Source: Tremella fuciformis
Lineage: Eukaryota > Basidiomycota > Tremellomycetes > Tremellales > Tremellaceae
Reading direction: 5' to 3'
NCBI GenBank assembly: GCA_032768795.1
Contig: CP136497.1
Location: forward strand, 1,118,501 to 1,182,500
Length of the DNA stretch: 64,000 nt
The notes under the pieces were generated by a model, which did not search any database, was not told the origin of the DNA, and was given only the letters and a program-made list of their open reading frames with translations. How positions within the stretch are numbered: the first letter of the stretch is position 1; every line of letters starts with the position of its first letter. This document shows positions 51,217 through 63,789 of this stretch, piece by piece. The translations under genes were made by a program, and so were the position numbers.

Positions 51217-54041
51217 TCATAAGCACCAAGCGAGTGTCTGAGGATGAGAACGACTGACTTTGTAGACTCGCAAAGCTTGCAACTCTCCCACCACTCGATC
51301 GGTCCTCTCACCCTCGTCCATCCTTCTTCGTACACCGAGATCGTCGACCTCAACTCCCTCCGCAAGACCCTGACAACCCACATCGTCTCCTTCCTTGCCA
51401 TCGAAACGAGCAGTCTCGATGCGAAGCCCCTCTTCGTTGGCCAAATGCAACAGACAAATGAAGCAGAAAGAGGTGGAAATCTCGGACATCTTCTCCTGAG
51501 GGTACGAATGGCGAAGGTCCGTGATAATGGTATCGAAAACCTTGACCTCTTCTTTGGGCGTGACCGGAGTATCGCTTTCGGGTTCCTGCAAGAGTCAGTG
51601 TATGCATATAAATCGTCAGACGTGCACTCACTTCGTCCGAACTGACTGCTGGAGGCTGAGGATTGGCCACTAATCCTCGCAAACCCGTCCAGATATCGTC
51701 CTTCAATCGCTTCACGTCCACGCGTTTGGCCTTCTTGGCAAAGTTGACGTTTTCGGGACGGCTCTTTTTGAGCTCTATGCCTTGACTGCCTTGCCAAAGG
51801 TCATCCTCATCGCCACCGCCGAGGGCCGAGGGGTCGAGAGCATCGTCTACATCGGCATAGTCGCCCATGTCTGTAGCATCATCGTGGAAGAATTGCGATT
51901 CGAACGGATTTGGCGTGGGTAAATCTGAAGTGAGTGCCCGAATGATGCCCTGGGCGAACTACTCACCGCCCTCCATGTCGGCATCGCCTTCGGCTCTGTC
52001 GGCTGCGGCTTGAGCCCAGAAATTCTCGTCGATCTCTCCGTTGATGTCCCCAGCTATGCGCGCCGCATTTCCATTCCGCCGCATGCGCAACTGGAAGTCA
52101 GAAATCGCCATCAAGAGCTGATTCACTCACAGAGAATTTGGGCTTCATGAATAGTCTCAACAACTGACGAGAGGAGAAGTGCATGTCATCCGGCAAGAGG
52201 TATTCCTCCTTTCGTTTCTTCGCGTCATTCGATGAGCGTTTCGAGCGTCTCGTTGCTGGCATGGAGATGGTCGATTTGGGGGCCGCAGCGAAAAGTGTCC
52301 TGCTCGAAGGCCCGGGAATGGCGGTAAAGTCGATCTGAAATGCCTGTTTTGCCGCCTTGGGATCCTTCTTGACAGCACCGGCTGCAGGTGTCGCATCTGG
52401 CGGTCAGCAAGTTTCGACCGAGCGACTTCATGCGCCATACCTTTTCTCGATACTTTGCGCAGCTTCCAATGCTCTGCGCCTGCCCATGCTTTTCCAAAGC
52501 CCTTGTCAAAGTAATCAAACATCCCCTCGTCACCCCCTTCTCCAGCCATCAAAGCCATCACGAGCTCTCCACCTTGACGCCGAGGGTCGAATGGTCCATG
52601 CTGATCGCCAGGGCCAGCCATTGCTAGACCGCCTCCAATACTCGGCCCTGGTCCATCTGCGACCTCCCCCTCATCGCCTCCTATGCTCATGGCATCATCG
52701 AATCCACTGGGCCCAGGCATGTCGTAATCTTCGCCTCCGAAGAAGTCCACCTCTTCGCCGTGATGGACGACCGGCGTGCCTTCTGATTGCGCACCATCGT
52801 ACTCTAATTCTTTCAGACCGACCAGAGTTGCGAAGTCTGGCATCGCATCGGGATCGGAAGAGAATTTGAAGCTGGCGAGGGTGTCGGAGATCTGCAAGTC
52901 TTGTATCCTCTCCGTTGTCGGAACGTACTCGCGCAGACGATCTAGCTCTATCTCCTCGTCTGGAGGCAGCTCATCGTCATCCTCGTCTTCGGGCACGGCG
53001 TCTCCAGCATCGAAGACAACCCGGCCGTGTGAGTCGACACCGAGGTGGTTCATCAACAAGCCCATCGCACCACCCTCATCGAAATCGGCAGATGTCTTCT
53101 TGAAGAGCGGGTCGACGGTGAATTCAAGATCGAACTTCTTGATTTGCAGAGCGGCAAAAGACTTGGCCAAAGTAGCCTCTGATCGGTGAGAAGGTGCTTT
53201 GCGTTTTGAGGCTGATGGTTCTGCTCCATCTTCATCTTCTCCGTCCTCGTCAGCCCCAGGCTCCTCTTCCGGTCCTGCACATCAGTCTGTTGTTCGAGGT
53301 GCGGAGCGAGGTGGACATACCTCCCGCAAGACCACTCAAGAGCTTGCCAGTCTCCGTTGCTACACTGTCTACACGAGACGTCCAGATCTTGACACACCCG
53401 TCCAATGTGCAAGAAGCCTTTTGGAAATTGATGCCTGTCGTTAGCGGGCAGCGCCTTGACATCGTGCTGGCTCACTTTGATCATCAGGCCCATTTCTGAG
53501 TAGAGTCAGGTCGGCGAAATAGTCGATCAGTGCAAAGTTCCAGGTGTTGTTCGCAGTGATTTTCTGTCAATCAGCCTTTGCTCACACGTCGAGGGAAGCG
53601 ACAAACATTGTCCGTCGCCAGCTTCATCCACTCCTCAAAATTGGTGCTCATGACCTCCATACTGACAGGTGGACCACTTGGAGCGACGGCACTGAGACGC
53701 TTCGCCCTCTTCTGTTGCTGCTGAACAGCCAGAGCCGACACCACTCGCTTCCCCGCCGCACCGGTCGCCGCTCCAGACATGGTGGCTTGTCCCGGTAACC
53801 TGGGACCCGATGCCCCGAGCTCTCCAAAATGGGCAGACTTTCTCCTCGCCGCCTTTTCTTGCACGTCGTCGTTCATGTGCTGAGCTGCACGGGCAGGTAC
53901 GTTGGTCGCCCTCGAGTTTGGTCTCAATGGCGAGTTGACGTCGGATTGAGGTGACTCGGCGTAGTTGACTGATTTCCTCCCTGCCAACCCTCCAGCCTTT
54001 CGTCGTAGTGGGGGCGTAGAGACTACTGGGGACGATGACAT
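51217..54041 (-). CDS. BRN1: Condensin complex subunit BRN1/CND2 (Barren, kleisin)
   Basis: The kleisin subunit of condensin, which links the SMC2-SMC4 heads and HEAT subunits for chromosome condensation. Minus strand start MSSSPVVSTPPLRRK at 54041. The basic, phosphosite-rich N-terminus is followed by EEWMKLATDN and NNTWNFALIDYFADL, the conserved N-terminal kleisin helix region. KIWTSRVDSVATETGKLLSGL and FDLEFTVDPLFKKTSADFDEGGA (in pieces) follow. An acidic middle part includes EDEDDDELPPDEEIE. The C-terminal winged-helix segment has SFCFICLLHLANEEGL. About nine introns. It diverges from the palmitoyltransferase with 202 bp between starts. Confidence 0.92.
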
Positions 54042-54243
54042 GCTAGATTAGGGCGAGCCAATGTTCATTTGGAGTAAGCGATTCAAGACACAAGTTTGGA
54101 GGGGGTGGATTGTTTGGGTCGCGCTTGATTTCTCTTAGGAGACGCGTATCCAGCTTCCGACGGAATCAAGCGTTACGTAATAGTCTTCGCGCGATGGTAC
54201 GAAAGGAGACAGTGCTCCTTTCATTTCTAGCCTCTGTTCGTCC

Positions 54244-56388
54244 ATGCACAAAAGAGACGTGAAAGAAGAGGTCAAGAGGCAGCGCCATGCAGTCTCTCTT
54301 CGCGTCTCACCTCTTTCAATACACGACGAGTCGCTGAGAGGAACGGCGAAGAATGAGAGCGACCGACATGAAACGGCAAAAGTCGCTGGTCGACCGCTGC
54401 ACAGATCGCATACCCATGTTCAGCGAGTCTATGCCCAAGACTACTCCAATCGAAAGCTGACAATAGCAGTGTCATACATGATACTGACCTTGACATGGGT
54501 CGCTTTCAACCTTGTCGTGGCGCTGCACGAGACTTTGCTTCGCCGGCAAGAGGTGTACCGATTCTTTGTCTTGTAAGCCTGTGCTGTACCAAGATCACCT
54601 TTGGGTATGCTGAGGAGTAGAATCGGGGTCTACAACGCCTTGTTTGCCATGACCATCCTATCTTTCATCGTGGCGAGTAGTAGAAGCCCGGGCAGTCCGA
54701 ATCGGTCACAGTCTTTCGACCCACCGCAGATGTCAGAGAGGAAGGACAGACCGGCGTTGACCTTACCCGAGCCGCCTCGATCTGCTCCTCCGGTGCAGCT
54801 CGATGGTGACGACATACCCTTGAGATTCCTCAAGAACGCTCAATGGGTCACCGCGCGAGGTAGCAAAGACAGACCTTCGCCTCTTCCCCTCTCGACCAAG
54901 CCGGCATGGCGACAGATTAGGGACGAAAGTGAAGGCTCGGCGGACAGCGATTATTTCCCAAGCGTCTCCCCATTTCCTCTCGCTATAAGTCCCCTCCTTC
55001 CGAAGTCTCCGCACAGCGCAGGTCAAGAGAGTCCGACGTATGACGAAGAACACGACCGTTTAGCAGGCGCAGCCGGAATCGAGTTTCCCGCAGGAGATAG
55101 TTCCGATCCAACGAGAAGACCGCGGCGATACTCAACGCCCGGTCAAGACTCACGACTCGGTCTCATGGCCAAAAGCAGCACGGGAGGACCCAGATGGTGC
55201 AAAAAGTGTGATGGCTGGAAGCCCGATCGATGCCACCATTGCCGATATTGCGACAGATGTGTCTTGAAAAGTCAGTTTCATCCCTTGAGTGGCAGAACCT
55301 GCTAATGACTAGTGGACCATCATTGTGTTTGGCTAGGCTCTTGCGTCGGATATCACAACTGTGCGCTCCGCAGTCGTCCTGCGACAATATTGCTGACCGC
55401 TCGCAGACAAGCCATTCATCCTATTCATCAGCTACGGATCCCTCCTCGCCCTGTTCACCGCAGTGACCACTATCATGGAGACAATTCGTTATTTTGACGA
55501 CCCCGAGTTCTTCATAACGGTACCGCCAAGACCGGCCAACGTCACCTGCACCACTTCAGATTGTAGTCAGAAGACTTCGGATCAAGCGCCTCAGGTAGAC
55601 TTGAGTCCGGTCGTGACCATGTTGCTGGCCGTCATGGGTTGCTTCATTACCCTGGCTGTGGGGGGATTATGGTGCTACCACCTACATCTAGCCATGTACG
55701 CTACTGCTTCCACTTCAAATCTCTCACTTGCCTGACCTTCCAGGCAAAATCACACGACGCTCGAAGACATGACACATTCATTTCCCACCGCTCTTGTTCC
55801 TCCCACCAACAACGAGTCACAGTCCCCTCACACACCCAATGTCGACTCGAATTTTCACGCAAGATGGAAACCCGATCATATACTCAGCTCAGACGAGCGT
55901 CGTCGTTTGAGACGAGAGGCTCACGACATCAACGTGTACGATTTGGGATGGAGACGGAATCTGAAGGAGGTGTGGCTTGGACCGGGCCCGGTGACACTGC
56001 TCAGAGTCATCTTGATGTTCTGGCCAATGGCCAGGGCTGTACCGTGAGCCTTCTCTTTCGTCGGCCCATGCTGCGTCGGGCTCCTATATATGAGCTCATG
56101 AGCAGGCGGAACGGCGGTCATGCTTTCCCGTATGATCCGGTGAAGCTCGCCCAGCTGCGGCAGATCACGGCCGAACTGCGTCTCGGCGCGGCCCCCGCGT
56201 CACCGGACAGCCTGGGGGAAGAGGAACGTGGGCTCGATGGGGATCTTGATTCTCGAGGCTCTGGCGACGAGTACGACTTCGATACTGTGAGCTTTACGAT
56301 GAGCGACGATGACAACGAAATGGACGACGATGCTCCAGAGAGCGCCCGACTGCTGCCCACAGTCGCGAATCACGCAGATCCCATTTAA
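54244..56388 (+). CDS. DHHC-type palmitoyltransferase
   Basis: A membrane S-acyltransferase that attaches palmitate to cysteines. Helix 1 is in LTIAVSYMILTLTWVAFNLVVAL (in pieces) and helix 2 is YNALFAMTILSFIVAS after an intron at about 54572-54613. A disordered loop of about 150 residues precedes the cysteine-rich domain: WCKKCDGWKPDRCHHC, CDRCVLKMDHHC, then VWLGSCVGYHNYKPF across an intron. Helices 3 and 4 follow (PFILFISYGSLLALF, MLLAVMGCFITLAVGGLW). TTLEDM and YDLGWRRNLKEVW match the TTxE and DLG blocks of the family. The residue after DHHC is Val where Pro is usual. The start at 54244 gives a 70-residue basic N-terminus and is uncertain. Confidence 0.88.
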
Positions 56389-56657
56389 AGATATATCGAT
56401 ACACAATGCCTGTGCGAACGAATGTTGTTGTTGTCCTGTAATTGTGAACACTATGCATAGATACAGTCTTCCTCGTGATACTGATACTGGTGGTCCTGGA
56501 CTCGCAAGTCTAGTTGTTTGAGAGGACGAGCAGACTGAAGCCGACACAAGCTAGTCATACAGGCAGACAGCCGAAAGGTCAGGAGGCACTGTAACCAGCG
56601 GCTGCGGTCTATACAGTACAGTATCGCTACACGCAAAACAGGTGGCATCGCAGAATC

Positions 56658-59315
56658 TCATTCCTTGACTGCTGACATTCCAGAAGTCGTCGTCACGCGC
56701 CGTGCAAGCTCCGTACCGGCTCTCGCGAGCGGCGGATAGCTCTGCGTCCCCAGACCCATGCCAAGATCAAGCATGGGCACGCCACCCAGCGGCGGGTGGG
56801 TCTGCGGAACCGTCAAGCCCGCTCGCCACGACGCAAAGGACATGCCGAACGCGCCGTCGTTATCGGCGCCGGTCATCCCGTTGACCACGTCGACGTGGGA
56901 GAGCGGGAACGAGTGACTGTGTATCAAGGGAGGCGGATTGGGTGCTGCTGAGGCAGGAGTTCCTGCGGTACCACCTTCAGCTGTAGTCGAGGCAGTGGCG
57001 CCCCCATGAACCGCGCCAGAAGGCGACGAGGCTCGAGTGATGGCTGGCGTAGCCCACTGCGACGATACTGGTGATACCCAGCGGGGGTCGATGGTCTCTT
57101 GCTCCCAGCTCGAAGCGAGCTTGTACGAGTCGCGCCTCATCGTTGGCGACATGGGCATCTCTGCGTCCACGATGGAGTGCGGCAGGGATGCGGGGGCACC
57201 ATTACCTTGATCTTCCACTTGATAGATCTGAGGGTGGGCCAAATGGCCCGGATCACTCGCGTTAGCCAAGACCTGCTCTGGGGTCATGCCGAGCTGCGAC
57301 ATGGGCGCCGAGTGACTGGCAGTCGGAGGGGGCGAGATCATACCGGTAGATGCGGGGGTCATGATCACATTGCCCTGCTCGGCGAGACTCAAGCGCTGCT
57401 GCAAGTCTTGGAAGACTGGACTTTGAAGTCGCGAGCGATCTTGGGCCATTTGCTCAGACCGGGCTTGAGCATCTTGATGGGAGCTGGGAATACTGCCGCC
57501 GAACGCCTGGTCTTCTTGCTGGACCCCTGTCCCGAAGACGGAGAAAGAATGGCCATATGGCATGATGGCGTCAGTGGGCGAAGTCTGCGAATGAGGCGTG
57601 TTGACAGTGTGAGTGGACATGTTAGGGTTATTAGGTACAGCCACTTCCAACAGAGGCTTTCGAGCTTGACTCTGTTGATCTTGCAACATGGCCGAGATGG
57701 GAGTAGGGGGCATCGAATTGGCGGCGGGGTTGGACTGGTTGCCAAATAGCCTGGCCCAGGCTGTCTGCACATTGGCCGAGGACATAAGGGGAGAGGTATG
57801 GACACTGGCTGGACAAGATACAGTCGTATTCGGGTGTGATGGACCCAGCTGAGCTGGCGTGGCAGGCGACGGGTCGCCCGTCGAGAAGGACCTGTCGGCC
57901 ATGTCGACGTCTTCACCCGCTCCGGGCCACGAGGGTGGACCGTATAGCCCTACGTTCCCCCTGTCTCCGCCATGCGATGGGATGATGTGCGGAACAAACG
58001 TGAAATTGGGAGGCATAAGGGGGACCGATGTGAACGAGATTGGAGCGAAGGCTTGGTCAATCTCCATCGCCTCGCCTGCGCCAGGGTAAAGCGGGGACGA
58101 GTCAAGCTCAGACTGCTCGGTGATACTTTCCAGAGCAGGTTGCGTACTATGCGAGTGCAACGAGCTCTGGCGATAACGCGGAAAGGCAGACAGACCGCTG
58201 GTATTGATTGTCAATGCACCGAAAGGTGTGGACCGTGGCTGGTGGGGCGTGGCGGCCTGCTGTTGAGCTTGCTGGAACTCGGACACCTGCACTTGATTAA
58301 GAGGCGGCGAGGCGGGGAACCAGAACGGCCTGGGCTGGCTGTCGTCTTGGTGTCCTTGCTGGTCATGCGTGCCTTGCTCCGCATGCGACGGCAGACCTTG
58401 ACCGCCTTGGACATGGGGACTTTGCAGACCTTGAGGAGACGCAAACGACCCCGACTGAGACACGGGGCAAGGAGGGGGAGACGTCGAGGCGCCCCTGTCG
58501 GTGTACGACGCACTTATCCCGCCTAGCGATGAGGAGCTCAGGGGAGTGAGTGCCGCCATGCCATTAGTAACGGGTGGAGAGGAGATGCTCAGTCTCGCAC
58601 GCTTACTCTCGGCAATCTCTTCTCGCACTTCACGGAATTTCGCCTCGACGCCCGGACCGGCGCGACTGCGCACGACCTGACCATTGGCCAGTCGGCGGGT
58701 GCGGAAAAGTTTGGGCGCCGCTCGTCGCTTGACACCTGCTATCTCGCCTGGCGAGGAGAGGCGGTGGAGAGTTGGATGAGCCCAGACAGACGCGTCGGAT
58801 ATTTGGCCCGAGGCGTCTTTGAACTGTCGTCCGGGGAAGAGCCTTGAAAAGCCGTATATCTCCCATGATGAGCAAGACTCTAACACAAACATTTTAAGGG
58901 GAAGAGCAGTGAGGACTGACGTTGAGCTGCCTGCCGAAAGACGACATCTTATCGTGCTTGAACAATCTGGGCAAGACCTCTTTCACCAGCTGGGGATCAG
59001 TTGTGACTAAACAGGGCCGTGACTCGACCCACCCTGTCCGGATTCGCAATGACGAGCTGGCGCTGGTCGCTCGCCCAGTATATGACATCGGGACACGGAT
59101 GTGGCTCGAGGCTAAGGAATCTGGCAGTCACCAGTGCATTAGCTAGCTTTTGAGAGCGTCACTGACTCGTACAACTTCTGCAGGAAGTTTGGCTGCTTGC
59201 CTGTGGCTGCCATGTAGTCTCCACCCGCCCCTGGGCCGTTGGCGCGGAGACTCCATGCCGATGCGGAAGAAGGCGAGGGCGACGGAGGAGGGGGTGTGCG
59301 CTGGACGGCGTACAT
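56658..59315 (-). CDS. HSF-type transcription factor (835 aa)
   Basis: A nuclear regulator with an N-terminal heat-shock-factor DNA-binding domain. Exons on the minus strand: 59315-59167, 59120-59033, 58989-58921 and 58859-56658; the lengths sum in frame. The domain reads NFLQKLYEFLSLEPH, DVIYWASDQRQLVIANPDR, LVKEVLPRLFKHDKMSSFGRQLN, then IYGFSRLFPGRQFKD, with WAHPTLHRL after it. The recognition helix has Gly where most HSFs have Val (SSFGRQLN). No HR-A/B coiled coil is obvious. The remaining 650 residues are Gln/Pro/Ser/Thr-rich and probably disordered, consistent with activation domains. It is closer to the Sfl1/Mga1-like group than to canonical Hsf1, but that ranking is inference. Confidence 0.88.
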
Positions 59316-60721
59316 ACGAAGGGGAGGGGTGATACGTGGATAAACCTGTGGAGGGCGGAGGCTGCTGTGCGCGATGTGATGTGCGCTGGAAGCAAGAAGG
59401 TAGACGCTGGAATCAGGTGAGGGTGAGTATCAGGGAAGGCGGACGAGAAGGTCGATTGATAAAGTAGGCAAGAAGCGGCGAAGAAAGTTGGCTGTTGGAG
59501 TCAAGGGGGAGGGCGATCTGGATCTGACAGAAAAGCTCGGCGTGGAACGAAGAGGAAGGCCAGGGATGGCCAGACGACCTGGGGAAATAGAAGTTTGAGT
59601 ATGGGTGTCGAGGCAATGCGGGAATGAACGAAGACCAGCTCGGCTGGCCGTGGAAGGCGCAGGCCTTAGGCTGTCGGTGAGGGGCTGCGTGGGGTGGGGG
59701 TTTGAGGGAGGCCGAGAGGGAATGGGAGGAGGGCGCGAGCTGCAGGAGGATATTCCAGAATATGGCCTTGATCCTTTGTCCCAGGTGATACGCGGGGCGC
59801 TCAGCAGGGGCTGCTCGGCCCACACGCGTCGCACGGCGGAGGCCTGGGAGTGGAGGAAAGAACGTCATTGTCGACTGTGAGGTCTTGCTTGACGTCGATG
59901 ACATCGCCAAGTCCTTTTAGGACAGAGTGGATGCGAGACATGTCGCACCCCTTGCCCCTTCCCCCTTCCCACTTGCCTCCACCTCTTGCTAGACCCGCCC
60001 GTCGCACGGTCCACACCTGCGACTGGCGAGCCTGCTGGCCAAGCCCCGCGTGCCGGCTGGTCGGCCCGAGTCACTCGAGGCAGCTCGGTGATGGCAAGGG
60101 CAACCGAGGTCTCCCTTGACATGGTCAGGTTGATGTGAGACGAGAGCGACACCAGGCGTGCGACGTTCACGCGGGCCAGGCTCACCTCTATGCGTTCGAA
60201 GGCCGAATCGGCGCTGGCCTTCTCTCGCATGTGCGGCCTGGTGACTGTGGCGCGAGAGGTGCGGGATTCCAATCGTCTCTGATCGGGGCGGAGTCGTAGC
60301 CATGGCCGAGACGGAGCATGATTCGGGAAATGGATGTGATGCACGTTGGTGCCGCATGTCCGCCATCTGCGGAAGGGGAGACTCGGCATGCTCGACCGTC
60401 TGGGCTATCTCTTTGCGCTTGATCTCGGATCGTATCTGTATCTCTTATCCTGGAAGAGGTTGCTTATCGAGCAAAAGGTGTGGGGCCGTCCTGTGGATTA
60501 ACACTGCCTCCGCCCTCTTTCCCCTCACTGGTGCCACTCGCCACTTTCAAAGGCATCTCATCTCCCTTTGCTGTGCTCGGTATCATCATCATCAGCATCA
60601 GCATCAGCTCCACATTTAGTCGAGCAGAGAGAATATCAGAACATCAGTCTGTAAGAATAGTCGTGGACTGTTGTGTTACACGTACCCGTAAAGCAAAGAC
60701 CAGTAGGACCGCCCGAGAGCA
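59316..60721. other. Divergent promoter region, HSF-type factor / RING gene
   Basis: About 1.4 kb, the longest spacer in the gene-dense part. Open frames on both strands (for example 59413-59910 minus) lack domains and are pyrimidine-biased. It may hold long leaders with upstream frames. A CATCATCATCAGCATCAGC trinucleotide run is at about 60583-60606. Confidence 0.5.
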
Positions 60722-62166
60722 ATGTTCCGCCCTCCCATGATGCCTCTTCCTGCACCTTTGCCACCGGCCATGCCTCTTCCTCCCTACTACGGCCCTTCAC
60801 CTCTCCCTCATCCCATGTATCACCATTCCGCACACATCCCCATGCACCCGCATCCGCATCTTCATCTTCATCCTCATCATCATCCGGTGGTTCATCAAGG
60901 CGTATTCCACCCGCCCGTTGCCAAATCGCCCTTTCATCGTCAATCGACAGACGGTGGCGACAGTCCTCTCCCAGAGGCAAAGAAGCAAGCGGCAACGAGA
61001 AGACCCTCCGAGAGACCAAGTCCTCGAGAGAGAGCTGTCACGCCGTCTCGGCCACCCGAGCAAACGAGACGACTTCAGTTCGACACTGCCCCACCTCGCC
61101 CGACCCACGCCCAAGCGGCACCTCGCGACGCATCGGCAGTGTCAGGCCCGGCTGCAATCCGGCAAGCCCCATCCGCCGTCGATATAGACGACTCGCAACC
61201 AAAGACGAATCGACCTCGCCAGCGAGTGTCATCCGGCGGCAAAGCTCTTCCCCGGCGCCCCTCTCAACCCAAATCGAAGGAGGCAGACAAAGCCATGCCG
61301 ACGAGAGGACACCCGGTGCCGCTGCGACCTGTCATCCATCGCCCCAGGAACCAGGCGGTGGAAGAGATATACGAGGAGTTCATGACCGAAGCAACCTGCG
61401 TGGTGTGCATGGACCTGATGTGAGCGTCAGTCCATGAAATCGGCGCTGACAATCAGGGTTGCACCGCATCAGATCTGTCCTTGCGGCCACGTCCTATGCG
61501 GACCCTGTGGCGTCTCTTGGTTCGAGGGAAGAGTAAGTGATGTGGGTCAGGTGTAGGAAAGGGCTGATTCGCCAGGCGTCCGAGGGCCATGAGCTGACCT
61601 GCCCGTCTTGTCGCAAGGCGGTATCCAAGGAGAACATGTTCGTCCCCGTCAAGGTGTTGGAAAACCTCATCGCCAAGTGGGTCGAGGGAAGGCAGAGAAA
61701 TGGAGGATGGGAGGGGTATCAGGACTGGAAGGAGCGCAACGAGTAAGTCTCTCCCGGGCCCGGGCTGCGGTAGTCACTCACATCGGACAGAGCTTGGACG
61801 CTGCACAAGCAATTCAACCCCGAGGCGATATCGAGCAACATGTTCGAAGCGAATCCTCAGGACGTCCTACGGCGAGTCCTCGGCGGCGGTGAAGGCACCC
61901 TTATGGGCGAGGGCATCCCGATGGACACTCTGCTCAATTTGATAGCGGAGCATGCGGGACCACACGGACCGCAACGACACGGTCATCCCAGCACGCACAC
62001 TATTCAACAGCAAACGCCCATGGGTCTCATGGAGATGCGAGTGTCGGGTGCTGGGCACGGCGTCGACCCTTCACCCTTCATGAGCATGATCGAGGATTTT
62101 GACCGGATGTTCTCAGAGATGGACGGGTTTGGCGGTGATCCTAATGGTCACAGGCGCCGAAGGTGA
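60722..62166 (+). CDS. C3HC4 RING-finger protein, probable E3 ubiquitin ligase
   Basis: It begins MFRPPMMPLPAPLPP with a Pro/His-rich segment (HPHPHLHLHPHHHP), then a basic disordered part of about 170 residues with several SP/TP sites. The RING follows EEIYEEFMTEA: CVVCMDLM, then after an intron at 61422-61457 the motif CPCGHVLCGPC, and after a second intron the closing pair TCPSCR. The spacing C-X2-C, C-X-H-X2-C-X2-C, C-X2-C is a complete C3HC4 RING. After the RING, NMFVPVKVLENLIAKWVEG and an exon with WTLHKQFNPEAISSNMF lead to an acidic end with MIEDFDRMFSEMDGF. The substrate is unknown. Confidence 0.85.
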
Positions 62167-62499
62167 ACTTGTCCACAGATGTCAGGCAAAGCTCATTTCG
62201 TCAGGCGTCGCTAGTCGAGGACAGGAGCGATCGTGGCGTGAGTGGCTAGTGGGCAGAGAGATCGACCCATTGTATTGTGATTTGTGATGCAGATCGAGTG
62301 CATATAGACACAACCGTGTTGACCTTCGTCCGCGGTGGGGTGTTACGTAAAATACTCCCCCCACATAAGTCAAACCCTTGGCCCCGGTTGTTTGATCCGA
62401 CTGTCACTCTCTCTTTACACTCTCTCACATCACCTTTCTACATCCTCATTCTCGTTCTCGCCTGTATACACCTTCTCTCCTCCGCTCAAACCGTCAGAG
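62167..62499. other. Intergenic region, RING gene to HAPSTR1-like gene
   Basis: 333 bp with a CT-rich tract (about 62395-62480) just before the ATG, typical of promoters in this window. No gene seen. Confidence 0.5.
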
Positions 62500-63789
62500 A
62501 TGGATCTCTCCAGTCTCAATTCCACTCTGCCGCAAGGGCTGGCTGAGGCGGAGCGAGACATGGGCGACAAATTCAGAGGTGAGTCGAGCGCTTGCCACCC
62601 ACCCACCCACCGCGTCCCATCCCGTCCTTCCCCTTTGCCTCGCAAAAGGCAACCCTCTCATCGTGTGGGAGCAGTCTATTGGACACTCGGAGCGAGGTCC
62701 TTTCACGGCTGGAAGCCCGAGGCGCCAATCATTTGTCATTCGCCCCTTTGTGAGGGTGGGCGTGCAATTCGGATACCTGGCCGGATGACATCTGAGCGGT
62801 AGCGCGGGCCATGTAACATTGCTAACGCGTAGCCGCCGCAACGTCCATGACCAACCTCTACAAATCGTCTCTGGCCTACTCAAAGGTGAGTTTATCTTTC
62901 CTTTCACTGCATCGTGTCATGCTCATACCGTAGCAAGCGTACCATGTCGGATATGCCGCCGCGCTTGCCGACGTGCTGAGCACGGTGCAGAGCAGCATTG
63001 CCAGTGGTCAGGATGGGGCGCAGACTCTGGGACGTCTGATGGATTGGGCAGAGGCCCGAGAAGTGAGCGCTGCTCGTCTATGGAGTCGAGTGCATGCTCG
63101 CTAACGCCCAGGCTGCCATGGCTGCCTTTGCCGCGGAAGAGGAGACAGATATCATTCCTCCGCCTCAACGACTCGCCTCGCTCACGCGTCAAGCTCTGGA
63201 CGCGCATCTCATGAAACCTTCGCTTCCCATCATCACTCCAGCTTCATCTCACCTACTCGACCACTCTCCCGAAGCGTCCTCTTCGGGTTCTCAATTGGTC
63301 TTCCGCCGTCCGCCTCATCTCGCATCTTCCACCCCGGTCTCCGCAGAAACGACTCTTATCGAACATTCCACACCGTCATCGCCCATTTTGGCTCAACATC
63401 AGGCCAGGCCGATTGTCAATCGAGGCAAAGCTTCACAGTCGCCCGTTCGGATGCTCCCACATCGTGCCGCATCGTCGAATGCAGAGGGCAGCTCTTCTCG
63501 TTTGCCTGCTGCCGAGTTCAATCCGGTCCTTCCCAGCGGTCTTCCAAACTTGACCGTCACAGACCCCTCGGCCATTTATCCTACCGGCGCGAAACGCCCT
63601 CATACCTTGGACATGGAGGTGGAGGAACCTAGCACACCTCTGCGATTGAAGAGCAAGAGGCGGACGATGGGAGGAAGAGAGGAGATCGTTGAAGACAAAG
63701 AACGAGAACGGAGGGATGGCGGAAACGGTGGTGGAGGGGCAGCCGGGAGACGTGGCAGGTCGCGGCATGGCGCTGCCGCTGGAGCATGA
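62500..63789 (+). CDS. HAPSTR1-like (DUF4588) protein
   Basis: A small conserved protein; in animals HAPSTR1 acts with the HUWE1 ubiquitin ligase in stress responses, and the fungal role is unknown. Exon 1 is 62500-62578 (MDLSSLNSTLPQGLAEAERD). A 254 bp intron (62579-62832) follows. Next comes AAATSMTNLYKSSLAYSK, then after an intron QAYHVGYAAALADVLSTVQ, which matches the family core (TxVTxLYK... GYxxAxxDVL). The rest is Ser/Pro-rich, with an acidic/basic end (EEIVEDKERERRDGG, GRRGRSRHG). The assignment rests on the core helices only. Confidence 0.68.

Noticed and set aside
59413..59910. Minus-strand frame of 165 codons upstream of the HSF-type gene
   Set aside because: Pyrimidine-biased and Pro/Ser-rich, without a domain; more likely leader or promoter sequence.
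62579..62832. Intronic snoRNA in the HAPSTR1-like gene
   Set aside because: No convincing RUGAUGA/CUGA pair or H/ACA boxes at suitable positions.
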